From Duganella sp. SG902 (GTDB taxonomy: Bacteria > Pseudomonadota > Gammaproteobacteria > Burkholderiales > Burkholderiaceae_D), in NCBI RefSeq assembly GCF_013376005.1, contig NZ_JABMJK010000005.1, forward strand, positions 1 through 64,000: DNA of 64,000 nucleotides, written 5' to 3'. The position numbers and the translations under genes were made by a program. The notes under the pieces are model-generated. The model saw only the letters and a program-made list of their open reading frames with translations. It was not told where the DNA came from and did no database searches. Within the stretch, counting starts at the first letter, position 1; every line of letters starts with the position of its first letter. Positions 51,420 to 60,525 of the stretch are shown one piece after another.

Positions 51420-52477
51420 GCGTAGACCTCGGATTTGATGCGGTAATGGATAAACAGGTCGGCGGCCAGCAGATAAAACAGCAGCAGCCCCTGGAAAATG
51501 CCGGTGATCGCCGACGGCGCCTGCAACTCGATCTGCGCCGTCTCGCCGCCGATGTACAGCAGCGACATCAACAACGCCGACAACACCACGCCCAGCGGGT
51601 GCAGGCGCCCCACGTACGCGACGATGATGGCGGCGAAGCCGTAGCCCGGCGACACCGACGGCTGCAACTGCCCCAGCGGCCCCGCCACCTCGCCGACGCC
51701 GGCGATGCCGGACAGGGCGCCGCTGACCATGAAGGCCAGCCACACGTTGCGCGGTTCGCTGAAGCCCGCGTACAGCGCGGCGGCCGGCGCCATGCCGCTG
51801 ACCTGCATGCGATAGCCGGCGAAGGTGTGCTTGCAGAAGAACCACGCTGCCGCCGCCACCAGCAGCGACAGGATGAAGGCCGCGTTCACGCGCAGCCCCT
51901 CCACCAGCAGCGGCAGGGTGGCCGATTCGCTGAACATCTTCGATTGCGGGAAGTTGAAGCCGGCCGGATCGCGCATCGGCCCGTGCACCAGATAGCTGAG
52001 CAGGTGATAGGCGATGTAGACCAGCATCAGGCTGACGAGGATTTCGCTGGTGTTGAAGCGCGTGCGCAGCAGCGCCGGTATGGCCGCCCACAGCATGCCG
52101 CCCACGGCGCCGGCCAGCAGCATCAGCGGCAGCACCCACCACGCCTGCACCTCGTCGAAATACAGCGCCACCGCGCCGGCCGTGATGGCGCCGATGGTCA
52201 ACTGTCCATCCGCGCCGATGTTGTTGACGTTGGCGCGGAAGCCAATCGCCAGGCCGACGCCGCACAGGATCAGCGGCGTGGCTTTCAGCAGCAGCTCGCC
52301 GACGCCGTACGCCGTGGTCCACGGCTTGATGAAGTAAACGTAGAACGCATGCAGCGGTTCCTGCCCCATGAAGAAGAACAGCACGGAGCCGGTCAGCAGC
52401 ATCGCCAGCGCCGCGATCAGCGGCGAGGCCAGCATCATGCGGCGCGAGGGTTCGGGACGTCGTTCAAGCCTGGACAT
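51416..52477 (-). CDS. Nucleoside ABC transporter permease 1
   Basis: 353 residues with about 9 hydrophobic helices. GLAIGFRANVNNIGADGQLTIGA is the hallmark of the branched-chain/ribose-type permease family used with BMP binding proteins, and FAGYRMQVSGMAPAAALYAG is the ATPase-contact loop. The start (GGAG site inside the upstream gene) overlaps the ATPase gene by 14 bp, and the end overlaps permease 2. The three genes form a compact importer operon on the minus strand. Confidence 0.9.
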   Translation of the reverse strand: MSRLERRPEPSRRMMLASPLIAALAMLLTGSVLFFFMGQEPLHAFYVYFIKPWTTAYGVGELLLKATPLILCGVGLAIGFRANVNNIGADGQLTIGAITAGAVALYFDEVQAWWVLPLMLLAGAVGGMLWAAIPALLRTRFNTSEILVSLMLVYIAYHLLSYLVHGPMRDPAGFNFPQSKMFSESATLPLLVEGLRVNAAFILSLLVAAAAWFFCKHTFAGYRMQVSGMAPAAALYAGFSEPRNVWLAFMVSGALSGIAGVGEVAGPLGQLQPSVSPGYGFAAIIVAYVGRLHPLGVVLSALLMSLLYIGGETAQIELQAPSAITGIFQGLLLFYLLAADLFIHYRIKSEVYA

Positions 52478-54020
52478 ATTCTGGAGCTCCGTGCTCTGGG
52501 GTGGAAGTATCGAAATCGCCGCTCATCCACACGCCGATCTGGTTGATGCTGGTGGCTTGCGCCGGCACCGCCCGCGACAGCCGGCCATCCGCCAGCACGG
52601 CGATGCGGTCGCTCATCATGAACAACTCGTCCAGCTCCTCGGACAACACCAGCACCGCCACGCCCTGGTCGCGCATGTCGATGATGGCCTGGCGTATCAG
52701 CATGGCGGCGCCGATGTCCACGCCCCATGTCGGCTGCGCGAACACCATCACCTTCGGCGCGAGAAGGATCTCGCGGCCGACGATAAATTTTTGCAGGTTG
52801 CCGCCGGAAAGCGAGGCAGCAGCCGACGCATCTCCGCCGCACTTGACCTTGAAGCGCTCGATCACTTTTTGCGCAAACGCCCGCACCGCGCTGCGCTGGA
52901 TCAGGCCCTTGTTCACCATGCCCGTTCGCGCGGCCGGCACGTAACCGGTCAGCAGCGCGTTATCGGCCAGCGACAAATCGGGGGCCGCGCCACGGCCCAG
53001 CCGCTCCTCGGGCACGAAGCCCAGTCCCAGTTGGCGGCGCTGCGCCGCGTCGAGCGCGCCCACATCCTGTCCGCACAGCCGTATCATCCCTTCACGCATG
53101 CGCAACGGGCGTTCGCCGGAGATCGCCTTGAGCAGTTCCTGCTGACCATTGCCCGAGATGCCGGCGATGCCGACGATCTCGCCGCTGCGCAGCGACAGGC
53201 TGATGTCCTTTAGCCGCGTGCCGAACGGATCGTCACTTTCCACGTTGAGCTTATCCAGCGACAGCAGCACCTCGCCCGGCTCGCGCGGCTGGTGCACGCA
53301 CACCGGCAGCTCGCGGCCGATCATCAGCTCCGCCAGCGATTTCGCGCTTTCCTGCTTCGGCAGCGCCGTGCCGGACACGCGTCCGCCGCGCAGCACGGTG
53401 GCCTTGTCGCACAGCGCCTGGATCTCATCGAGCTTGTGGCTGATATACAGGATGCTCACGCCCTCCGCCGCCAGCCGGCGCAGCGATTCGAACAGCTTGA
53501 GCACCGCGTCCGGCGTCAGCACCGACGTCGGTTCATCCATGATCAGCAGCTTGGGCGACTGCAGCAGGCAGCGCACGATCTCCACGCGCTGACGCTCGCC
53601 CACCGACATGCTGTGCACCAGGCGCTCAGGGTCCAGCGGCAGGCCATATTGTTCGGAGACGGCGCGGATGCGCGGCGCCAGCGCGGCCGGCGACTGCCTG
53701 TCGTCCAGCGCCAGCGCGATGTTCTCGGCCACCGTCAGCGTCTCGAACAGGGCGAAGTGCTGGAACACCATGCCGATGCCCAGCTTGCGCGCGTCGTGCG
53801 GCGAATGAATGTGGACCTGGCGGCCCTCCCACATGATCTGTCCCTGGTCCGGCTTGACCACGCCGTAGATGATCTTCATCAGCGTGCTCTTGCCGGCGCC
53901 ATTCTCGCCCAGCACGGCGTGGATCTCGCCCGGCAGCACGGTGAGGTTCACATCGGCATTGGCCACCACCGAGGGATAGATCTTGGAGATGCCGAGCATC
54001 TGCAAGCGCGGTTCAATCAT
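52464..54020 (-). CDS. Nucleoside ABC transporter ATP-binding protein (duplicated domains)
   Basis: 518 residues from the ATG at 54020 (ribosome site GGAGGAA). Two ABC domains: the first with Walker A GENGAGKST, signature SVGERQR and Walker B LLIMDEPTSVL; the second with GISGNGQQE, a weaker P-loop lacking Lys, a SGGNLQK signature and MVFAQPTWGVDIGA. This tandem form is standard for the ribose/purine uptake class, where one site is degenerate. It energises the two permeases downstream. It is divergent from a GntR gene. Confidence 0.92.
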   Translation of the reverse strand: MIEPRLQMLGISKIYPSVVANADVNLTVLPGEIHAVLGENGAGKSTLMKIIYGVVKPDQGQIMWEGRQVHIHSPHDARKLGIGMVFQHFALFETLTVAENIALALDDRQSPAALAPRIRAVSEQYGLPLDPERLVHSMSVGERQRVEIVRCLLQSPKLLIMDEPTSVLTPDAVLKLFESLRRLAAEGVSILYISHKLDEIQALCDKATVLRGGRVSGTALPKQESAKSLAELMIGRELPVCVHQPREPGEVLLSLDKLNVESDDPFGTRLKDISLSLRSGEIVGIAGISGNGQQELLKAISGERPLRMREGMIRLCGQDVGALDAAQRRQLGLGFVPEERLGRGAAPDLSLADNALLTGYVPAARTGMVNKGLIQRSAVRAFAQKVIERFKVKCGGDASAAASLSGGNLQKFIVGREILLAPKVMVFAQPTWGVDIGAAMLIRQAIIDMRDQGVAVLVLSEELDELFMMSDRIAVLADGRLSRAVPAQATSINQIGVWMSGDFDTSTPEHGAPEYVQA

Positions 54021-54035
54021 CGGCGTGTTCCTCCA

Positions 54036-54190
54036 TCGTATACAAAATTGGACAGCGCTGGAGACGCAAGTAACATGCCACATCCACGCACCGAAAAACG
54101 CGCCGTTTTGGTTACTTGCTCCCCAAAAGCGTGCGCAAACGCGGCAAAAAAAGTCGTTTCGTACACAATTCGCGCATCCGGTTTGTACAC
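54036..54190. promoter_or_regulatory. Divergent control region with GTAYAC sites
   Basis: The 231-bp gap 54021-54251 between the ABC operon and the GntR gene contains CGTATACAAAATTG (54037-54050), TCGTACACAATTCG (54159-54172) and TTTGTACACGGG (54182-54193). All share a TTGTRTAC-like core in one orientation or the other, as expected for operators of the FadR/VanR subclass of GntR proteins. Binding by the adjacent regulator is inferred. Confidence 0.5.
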
Positions 54191-54251
54191 GGGTTAGCAC
54201 GCTTCCTGCTTTGACCAGCGGCACGCCTCAACCACAATGGAGAACCCAGCA

Positions 54252-54962
54252 ATGCCCGACAAGCGCAAAGCCGATCCAGCAGTCAAGCGCGGCACCACCG
54301 CCATCGACATGCGCATCTACAAAGCGGTGGTCAACGCCGTCATGAGCCACCGCCTCCCGCCCGGCACCCACCTCGGCGAAGCCGATTTCTGCGAGCTGTA
54401 TCAGGTCAGCCGCACCACCGTGCGCAAGGCGCTGCAGCGGCTGGCGCACGATCACATCATCGAGCTGCGGCCGAATCGCGGCGCGGTGATCGCCTCGCCC
54501 ACGCCGCAGGAAGCGCGCGAGATCTTCGCCGCGCGGCGCGCCATCGAGCGCGAGATCGTGCCGCTGGTGATCCGCAACGCCACGCCGGAATCCAACCGGC
54601 AAATCCGCGCCGCGCTGGCGGCGGAGGACGCGGCGCGCCGCAACGGCGACCGCGCCGGCTGGATACGATTGGGCGGCGAATTCCACCTGCTGCTGGCGCA
54701 ACTGGCCGGCAACCACGTGCTGCAGCGCTTCATGGCGGAACTGGTGTCGCGCTGCTCGCTCATCATCGCGCTGTACGAAACGCCCGGCAGCGCCATGTGC
54801 GAGAACGACGAGCATCAGGACCTGGCCAACCTGATCGAAAAGAAGAAGGTCAAGGAAGCCACCCACCTGATCGAGCACCACTTGCTGGAAATCGAAGCGC
54901 GCCTGCGGCTGGCGGAACAAGACAGAAAAGTGAATCTGGCCGAAGCGTTGTCAGGCTTCTGA
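54252..54962 (+). CDS. GntR-family regulator (FadR subclass)
   Basis: 236 residues from the ATG at 54252, chosen because GGAGAA lies 9 bp upstream. The winged helix has LPPGTHLGEADFCELYQVSR and TTVRKALQRLAHDHIIELRP. The all-helical FCD effector domain follows (ARRAIEREIVPLVIRNAT, GGEFHLLLAQLAGNHVLQRF, with metal-type His residues, and HQDLANLIEKKKVKEATHLI). It probably controls both arms of the purine locus from the divergent region. It is followed after 117 bp by the Tsx-like gene. Confidence 0.9.
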   Translation: MPDKRKADPAVKRGTTAIDMRIYKAVVNAVMSHRLPPGTHLGEADFCELYQVSRTTVRKALQRLAHDHIIELRPNRGAVIASPTPQEAREIFAARRAIEREIVPLVIRNATPESNRQIRAALAAEDAARRNGDRAGWIRLGGEFHLLLAQLAGNHVLQRFMAELVSRCSLIIALYETPGSAMCENDEHQDLANLIEKKKVKEATHLIEHHLLEIEARLRLAEQDRKVNLAEALSGF

Positions 54963-55079
54963 ATAGTTGGCCCGCATCTTGCTAAAGCCATAGACGAGAT
55001 TGAATCCAATTGCTAAAACGATTGGATACAAAAAAAGTACTTTCACACGCTTACCACACCCAACTTGAACGGAGCTCGT

Positions 55080-55928
55080 ATGTCGCACATCGTCCGCTGT
55101 ACCGCCGCAATCGCCCTCTTCGCCACCTGCGCCGCACAGGCGGCCGACTGGAGCGACACGTCGCTGAGCTACCGCTATGGCACCAAGTTCGCCGAACCAT
55201 TCAACAACAACGACATCACCAAGAACATCGTCAATCTGAGCAGCGTCTCCGGCTATAAATACGGCAAGAACTTCTTCAGCGTCGACCTGCTGATGTCGTC
55301 CGAACTGGACCCGTCGGCGGCCGGCTCCAACAGCGGCGCGCACGAGGCCTACGTGGTGTACCGCCACACGCTGGACTTCGGCAAGATCTTCAACAAGAGC
55401 TACGCCTTCGGCCCGGTGCGCGGCGTCGGCGCCACCGTCGGCTTTGACTACAACAGCAAGACCGACGCCGGCTACAACTCCAAGAAGCGCATGGTGGTCG
55501 CCGGCCCTACCCTGATGCTTGACGTGCCGGGCTTCCTCGACATCAGCCTGCTGGCCCTGTGGGAATCGAACGCGCCGTACAACACCTTCACCAACCAGGC
55601 CACGCCGCGCTACGCGTACAAAACCCACGCCATGCTGACCGGCGCCTGGGGCATCCCGTTCAACATCGGTATCCCGCTGTCGTTCGAGGGCTACGCCAAC
55701 TTCATCACCGCCAAGGGCACCAATGAATTCGGCGGCGGCACCGCGCCCGAGACCAACATCGACATGCAGATCATGTACGACATCAGCGAAGCGGTCGGCA
55801 CGCCGAAGAACACCTTCAAGATCGGCGTCGAGTATCAATACTGGCGCAACAAGTTCGGCAACCCGAGCACGAACAACCCCGGCGCCACGGCCAAAACGCC
55901 GATGGTGCGCGCCGAGTACCACTTCTAA
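55080..55928 (+). CDS. Tsx-like nucleoside-specific outer-membrane channel
   Basis: 282 residues from the ATG at 55080 (GGAG upstream), with a signal peptide ending AQAA. The mature protein (DWSDTSLSYRYGTKFAEPFN, KNIVNLSSVSGYKYGKNFFS, then many alternating strands) resembles the Tsx/OmpK family of 12-strand channels for nucleosides, and it ends in a Phe typical of outer-membrane barrels (RAEYHF). It would let nucleosides reach the BMP protein encoded 27 bp downstream. Confidence 0.82.
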   Translation: MSHIVRCTAAIALFATCAAQAADWSDTSLSYRYGTKFAEPFNNNDITKNIVNLSSVSGYKYGKNFFSVDLLMSSELDPSAAGSNSGAHEAYVVYRHTLDFGKIFNKSYAFGPVRGVGATVGFDYNSKTDAGYNSKKRMVVAGPTLMLDVPGFLDISLLALWESNAPYNTFTNQATPRYAYKTHAMLTGAWGIPFNIGIPLSFEGYANFITAKGTNEFGGGTAPETNIDMQIMYDISEAVGTPKNTFKIGVEYQYWRNKFGNPSTNNPGATAKTPMVRAEYHF

Positions 55929-55955
55929 CCCACACCTCCACGCAAAGGAAACCGT

Positions 55956-57032
55956 ATGATGAATCGTCGCAGAATACTGGCCACCATGGCCGCCGCCGCA
56001 GCGCTGGCCGCCGCTCCCTCGTTCGCCGCGGATCCGCTGAAGGTAGGCTTTATCTACGTCGGCCCGGTGGGCGACGCCGGCTGGACCTACGCCCACGATC
56101 AGGCCCGCCTGGCCATGGAGAAGGAACTGGGTGGCAAGGTGAAAACCAGCTACGTCGAAAACGTGCCGGAAGGCGCGGACGCCGAACGCGTGATCCGCAA
56201 GCTGGTGGCCGAAGGGAACAAACTGATTTTCACCACGTCGTTCGGCTACATGAACGCGACCGAGAAAGTCGCCAAGAGCACGCCCGGTGTGACCTTCGTG
56301 CACGCCACCGGCTTCAAGACCGGCAAGAACCTCGGCACCTACGAATCGCGTCTGTATGAAGGCGCTTACCTGAACGGCATCCTGGCCGGCAAGATGACCA
56401 AGTCGAACACGCTCGGCTTCATCGCCTCGTTCCCGGTGCCGGAGGTGATCCGCAACATCAACGCCTTCACGCTCGGCGCGCAAAGCGTGAACCCCAAGAT
56501 CAAGACCAAGGTGATCTGGGTGAACTCGTGGTACGACCCCGCCAAGGAACGCCAGGCGGCGGAAACGCTGGTGGCGCAGGGCGCGGACGTGATGGCGCAG
56601 AACACCGACTCGCCGGCCACGCTGCAGGTGGCGCAGGAAAAAGGCGTGTACGCGTTCGGCTGGGATTCGGACATGTCCAAGTTCGCGCCGAAGGCGCATC
56701 TGACGGCCGCCACCAATGACTGGTCGGGCTACTACATCAACACCGCCAAGGCGGTGCTGGCCGGGACCTGGAAAACCGAGTCGTATCGCGGTGGTATGAA
56801 GGAAGGCATGGTCAAGATGTCCAAGGTGAACGCGGTGGTGCCGGCTGAAACGGTCAAGCTGTTCGACGAGAAGAAAGCCGCGCTCACCGCCGGCACCTTC
56901 GATCCGTTCACCGGTCCGATCAAGGATCAATCGGGCGCCGTGAAGTACGCGGCCGGAGTGAAGATTCCCGAGAAGGAGCTGCTGTCGATGAACTTCTACG
57001 TGCAAGGCGTGGAAGGCACGATACCGAAGTAA
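55956..57032 (+). CDS. BMP-family purine/nucleoside-binding protein
   Basis: 358 residues with a signal (RRRILATMAAAAALAAAPSFA). The BMP/PnrA fold is evident: KVGFIYVGPVGDAGWTYAHD, AERVIRKLVAEGNKLIFTTS, GLKTGK-like GFKTGKNLGTYESRLYEGAY, and VMAQNTDSPATLQVAQEKGV with the Asp that binds ribose or purine. It delivers ligand to the permeases encoded on the other side of the divergent region. Only two bases separate its stop from the Rieske oxygenase start, so both are made from one transcript. Confidence 0.92.
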   Translation: MMNRRRILATMAAAAALAAAPSFAADPLKVGFIYVGPVGDAGWTYAHDQARLAMEKELGGKVKTSYVENVPEGADAERVIRKLVAEGNKLIFTTSFGYMNATEKVAKSTPGVTFVHATGFKTGKNLGTYESRLYEGAYLNGILAGKMTKSNTLGFIASFPVPEVIRNINAFTLGAQSVNPKIKTKVIWVNSWYDPAKERQAAETLVAQGADVMAQNTDSPATLQVAQEKGVYAFGWDSDMSKFAPKAHLTAATNDWSGYYINTAKAVLAGTWKTESYRGGMKEGMVKMSKVNAVVPAETVKLFDEKKAALTAGTFDPFTGPIKDQSGAVKYAAGVKIPEKELLSMNFYVQGVEGTIPK

Positions 57033-57034
57033 GC

Positions 57035-58024
57035 ATGGATCCGGTCCTGTACAACGACTGGCACCCGGTCGCGCTCTCCACCCAGATCGCGGCCGGCGCC
57101 ATGCTGGCCGCCGACCTGCTGGAAACGCGCGTGCTGTTGTGGCGCGACGCCGGCGGCGCCCTGCACGCATGGGAGGACCGCTGCCCGCATCGCGGCACGC
57201 GGCTTTCCATGGGATCGTTGCGCGACGACACGGTGCGCTGCCCCTATCACGGCTGGGCCTTCGGCAAGGAAGGACGCTGCACCCACATCCCGGCGCTGCC
57301 GGACGCGCCCTTGAAAGCGCAAGTCGCGGTGTTCCATGCGCGGGAGCGTTACGGCATGGCGTGGGTATGCCTCGGCGCGCCCACGCCCGCGCACGCCGAG
57401 CCGCCGGCGTTTCCCGAATTCGCCGACGAGGGACTGCGCAAGGTGTGGTGCGGGCCCTACGACGTGCGGGCCAGCGCGCCGCGCATCGTCGAGAATTTTC
57501 TCGACATGGCGCATTTCGCCTTTGTGCACGAGGGTATCCTGGGCGACAAGGAGCGGCCGGTGGTGCCCGACTACACGGTCGAGACGTTCGAGGATGCGCA
57601 GTACGGCAGCGGCGTGTGGGCCAAACAGTGCTACGCCTACCAGCCGCAAGCCAGCCACTCGGCCAGCGGCGGCAGCGACATCGAATACACCTACCGCGTG
57701 GTGCGTCCGCTGACCACCATCCTGACCAAGCATCCGCCGGGCGCGATCCGCGAGGCGATCGCCTTGTTCTCGCAACCGCTGACGGAAACCAGCACGCGCG
57801 TGTGGATCATCATGGCGTTGAACGACTTCGTCTCCAGCTACGACGCCATGCGCGAGTTCCAGGACACCATCTTCCTGCAGGATCAACCGATTCTGGAAAG
57901 CCAGCATCCGGCGCGCCTGCCGCTGACGCCCGGCGCCGAAGTGTCGGTGCTGTGCGACCGCATGTCGCTGGCATACCGCGCTTATTTGAAACAGCAGGAT
58001 TTGCACTACGGAGTCATCAGATGA
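57035..58024 (+). CDS. Rieske non-heme iron oxygenase in the purine uptake operon
   Basis: 329 residues. The N-terminal Rieske domain has CPHRG (Cys50, His52) and CPYHGW (Cys69, His72). The catalytic domain has the bridging Asp157 and iron ligands His160 and His165 in LDMAHFAFVH, and a late carboxylate in FLQDQPILES as in the VanA-type demethylases. It is intact and of normal length for single-component alpha subunits. It needs an external reductase that is not encoded next to it. Packed between the purine-binding protein (2-bp gap) and a base deaminase (4-bp overlap), it probably oxidises or demethylates a purine-like compound. The substrate is not known to me. Confidence 0.9.
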   Translation: MDPVLYNDWHPVALSTQIAAGAMLAADLLETRVLLWRDAGGALHAWEDRCPHRGTRLSMGSLRDDTVRCPYHGWAFGKEGRCTHIPALPDAPLKAQVAVFHARERYGMAWVCLGAPTPAHAEPPAFPEFADEGLRKVWCGPYDVRASAPRIVENFLDMAHFAFVHEGILGDKERPVVPDYTVETFEDAQYGSGVWAKQCYAYQPQASHSASGGSDIEYTYRVVRPLTTILTKHPPGAIREAIALFSQPLTETSTRVWIIMALNDFVSSYDAMREFQDTIFLQDQPILESQHPARLPLTPGAEVSVLCDRMSLAYRAYLKQQDLHYGVIR

Positions 58025-58497
58025 ACGCAACACCCCGGGATCACGAATTCCTGACACGCGTGCTGGCGCTGGCGCAGCGCTCGCGCGACGAAGGCCATCA
58101 TCCCTTCGCCGCCATGGTGGTGGCGGCCGACGGCACGCTGATCTCGGAAGCGATGAACGCCTCCAGCGCCGACCGCACCGCGCACGCGGAGATGAACGCC
58201 TTGCGTTTGGCGTCGCAACAATACGGGCCGGCGGAACTGGCCGGCGCCACGCTGTATTCCAACGCGGAGCCGTGCGCCATGTGCAGCGGCGGCACTTACT
58301 GGAGCGGCGTTGGTCGCGTGGTGTACGCCATGTCCGAGGCGAGCTTGCTGGAGCTGACCGGCAGCGATCCGGAAAACCCGACGCTGTCCCTGCCCTGCCG
58401 CACGGTGTTCGCCGCCGGCCAGCGCCCGACCGAGGTAATCGGCCCGTTGCGCGAAGAAGAGGCGCGCGCCGCGCACAAGGATTTCTGGCGAAAATAA
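58021..58497 (+). CDS. Nucleobase/nucleoside deaminase of the cytidine-deaminase fold
   Basis: 158 residues. The zinc site is complete: HAEMNA (His and the proton-shuttling Glu) and PCAMC (two Cys). The start resembles bacterial guanine deaminases (HEFLTRVLALAQRSRDEGHH) as much as tRNA adenosine deaminases. Its place at the end of a purine uptake operon, overlapping the Rieske oxygenase gene by ATGA, favours action on a free purine such as guanine or a modified base. The tail FWRK is typical for guanine deaminases. Confidence 0.88.
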   Translation: MNATPRDHEFLTRVLALAQRSRDEGHHPFAAMVVAADGTLISEAMNASSADRTAHAEMNALRLASQQYGPAELAGATLYSNAEPCAMCSGGTYWSGVGRVVYAMSEASLLELTGSDPENPTLSLPCRTVFAAGQRPTEVIGPLREEEARAAHKDFWRK

Positions 58498-58534
58498 GAG
58501 GTATGATTCACGGTACATCCCGACAGGAGGTATC

Positions 58535-60085
58535 GTGGCGATTTGCACAAGATTGCAATGGCGGCGGACGATCGCGGCGGCATGCGCCGTCATCCTCTTT
58601 GGCTGCGGCGGCGGAGGTGGCGGCAACACGGTCACCACGCCGCCGGTCACCACCCCGGTCGTACCGGGCGCCTTCGCCGACAGCACGGTGTACTCCAGCG
58701 CCGGCAACGCCGCGCTGGCGGCGCCGAACGAAAACGCCGCCGTCATCGCCAGCCATATCCAGCTGAACGGCCAGCAGTTCAACTACACCGCCACCACCGG
58801 CCACCTGAGCGCCGTCGACGTCAAAAGCGGCCAACCCACGGTGTCCTTCTTCTACGTCGCCTACACCATGGCCGGCGCCGACGCCGCCAAGCGGCCGCTG
58901 ATCTTCTTCTACAACGGCGGGCCCGGCTCGGCATCGACCTATCTGCACCTCGGCTCCTTCGGCCCGCGCCGGCTGGTCAGCGCCATCCCCAGTTCCACCA
59001 TCCCGCCGGTGCAGCTGGTGGACAACCAGGAGACCCTGCTGCCCAACGCCGACCTGGTATTTGTCGACGCCGTCGGCACCGGCTACAGCCAGGCCATCGC
59101 TCCCAACACCAACGCCGACTTCTGGGGCGTGGACAAGGACGCCGCCGCCTTCCGCGACTTCGTGCAGCGCTACGTCGCGGTCAACAAGCGCGAAGCCTCG
59201 CCCAAATTCCTGTTTGGCGAATCCTACGGCGCGCCGCGCACCGCCGTGCTGGCCAACCTGCTGGAAACCGCCGGCGTGCAGATCGATGGCCTGGTGCTGC
59301 AATCGGCCATCATGGACTACAACAGCAACTGCGGCGTGCTCGATCCGGGCGCCGTCAGCTGCGAAGGCTACATTCCCACCTACGCCCTCACCAGCGCCTA
59401 CCACCAGCGCGCAGCGGCGGTGCCGGTGGGCAGCGTGCGCACCTTCGCCGCCGGCAGCTACCGCACCGCGGTCGCCGCCTACCTGGCCAGCAAGGTGGCG
59501 CCGCCGCCCGCCGTGCTGGGCCAGTTGTCCGACCTGACCGGCCTGTCCACCCTGGTCTGGCAGCAGAACTTCAACATGCAGCCCGGCTACTACCAGCAGA
59601 ACGCCGTCGGCGGCCAGTTGCTGGGCCGCTACGACGCCCGCGTGATCGCGCCCAACGGCAGCACGCTCACGCGCGACGGCGACCCCTCGCTGACCGTGGT
59701 CAACGCCGCCTTCTCCAGCAGCATCGTCAGCTACCTGGCCGGCGAGCTGCACTATACGGCCGGCTCGGCCTACGCGCCGTTCATCGACATCATCAACCGC
59801 TGGAACTTCAGCCACGACGGCAAACAGCTGCCGGACACCATTCCCGACCTGGCCGCCGCCCTGACGCTGAACCCGGCCATGAAGATCCTGGCCATCAACG
59901 GCTACCACGACCTCGCCACCCCGTTCCACCAGACCGAACTGGACCTGGCGCGGCTCGATGCCAATCCGTCAATCGTGCTCAAATATTATGCAAGCGGCCA
60001 TATGACGTATCTAGACGACACCGCGCGCCGCGTACAACAAACAGATTTGATTAATTTCCTGAACAGCGTCACAGTGTCACACTAA
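58535..60085 (+). CDS. S10-type serine carboxypeptidase, lipoprotein
   Basis: 516 residues with a GTG start and a perfect ribosome site (AGGAGGT, 5 bases away). A lipobox at ILFGC is followed by a poly-Gly and Thr/Pro linker, so the enzyme is probably tethered outside the inner membrane. The catalytic Ser lies in GESYG (FLFGESYGAPR), the Asp in NGYHDLATPF and the His in ASGHMTYLD, and NGGPGSAS forms the oxyanion region. These are all S10 carboxypeptidase hallmarks. It is a single gene followed by an EF-hand protein 32 bp away. Confidence 0.9.
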   Translation: MAICTRLQWRRTIAAACAVILFGCGGGGGGNTVTTPPVTTPVVPGAFADSTVYSSAGNAALAAPNENAAVIASHIQLNGQQFNYTATTGHLSAVDVKSGQPTVSFFYVAYTMAGADAAKRPLIFFYNGGPGSASTYLHLGSFGPRRLVSAIPSSTIPPVQLVDNQETLLPNADLVFVDAVGTGYSQAIAPNTNADFWGVDKDAAAFRDFVQRYVAVNKREASPKFLFGESYGAPRTAVLANLLETAGVQIDGLVLQSAIMDYNSNCGVLDPGAVSCEGYIPTYALTSAYHQRAAAVPVGSVRTFAAGSYRTAVAAYLASKVAPPPAVLGQLSDLTGLSTLVWQQNFNMQPGYYQQNAVGGQLLGRYDARVIAPNGSTLTRDGDPSLTVVNAAFSSSIVSYLAGELHYTAGSAYAPFIDIINRWNFSHDGKQLPDTIPDLAAALTLNPAMKILAINGYHDLATPFHQTELDLARLDANPSIVLKYYASGHMTYLDDTARRVQQTDLINFLNSVTVSH

Positions 60086-60117
60086 GCCATGCATCCAAGG
60101 ATGCGGGGGAGACAACC

Positions 60118-60525
60118 ATGAAGCTTATGCAACTAGCCATGCTGACCGCCACCACGCTGGCCCTGTCGCATGCCGGCGCGCAGACGCCGACCACCGACCC
60201 GGCGGCACCGGCGCCCACCGCCGTGCGGGCGTCTCCCGCCTATCCCGAACCCTACCTGCCGCCGGCGCTGCGCAAGCCGCTGCGCGACTATTCCTCCGGC
60301 CCGGTGCTGCTGCGCTACCAGGCCATGCAGAAGCTGAAGAAACGCTTCGACGACGCCGACCTCGACGGCAGCGGCACGCTGACCCGCGACGAGGCCCGCC
60401 AAGCCGGCCTGGGCTTTGTGGACAAGAACTTCGAGCATATCGACACCGCGCAACGTGGCAAGATCACGTTTGATGATTTGAAGGTCTACCTGATCCAGCG
60501 CCGCGAGGAGGCGCGCTCGCGCTAG
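60118..60525 (+). CDS. Periplasmic EF-hand protein
   Basis: 135 residues with a signal peptide (cleavage near AGA-QT, residue 22), a Pro-rich linker and one canonical calcium loop, DADLDGSGTLTRDE (Asp, Asp, Ser, Glu at the coordinating positions). A second loop (HIDTAQRGKITFDD) is degenerate at some positions. It likely binds calcium in the periplasm. The partner is unknown; it is co-directional with the peptidase gene upstream and its stop abuts that of the convergent kinase gene (TAGCTA). Confidence 0.82.
   Translation: MKLMQLAMLTATTLALSHAGAQTPTTDPAAPAPTAVRASPAYPEPYLPPALRKPLRDYSSGPVLLRYQAMQKLKKRFDDADLDGSGTLTRDEARQAGLGFVDKNFEHIDTAQRGKITFDDLKVYLIQRREEARSR

Noticed and set aside
54951..57170. 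A 739-codon minus-strand frame across the Tsx-like and BMP genes
   Set aside because: It spans two well-supported genes and their intergenic gap in antisense and has no family features.
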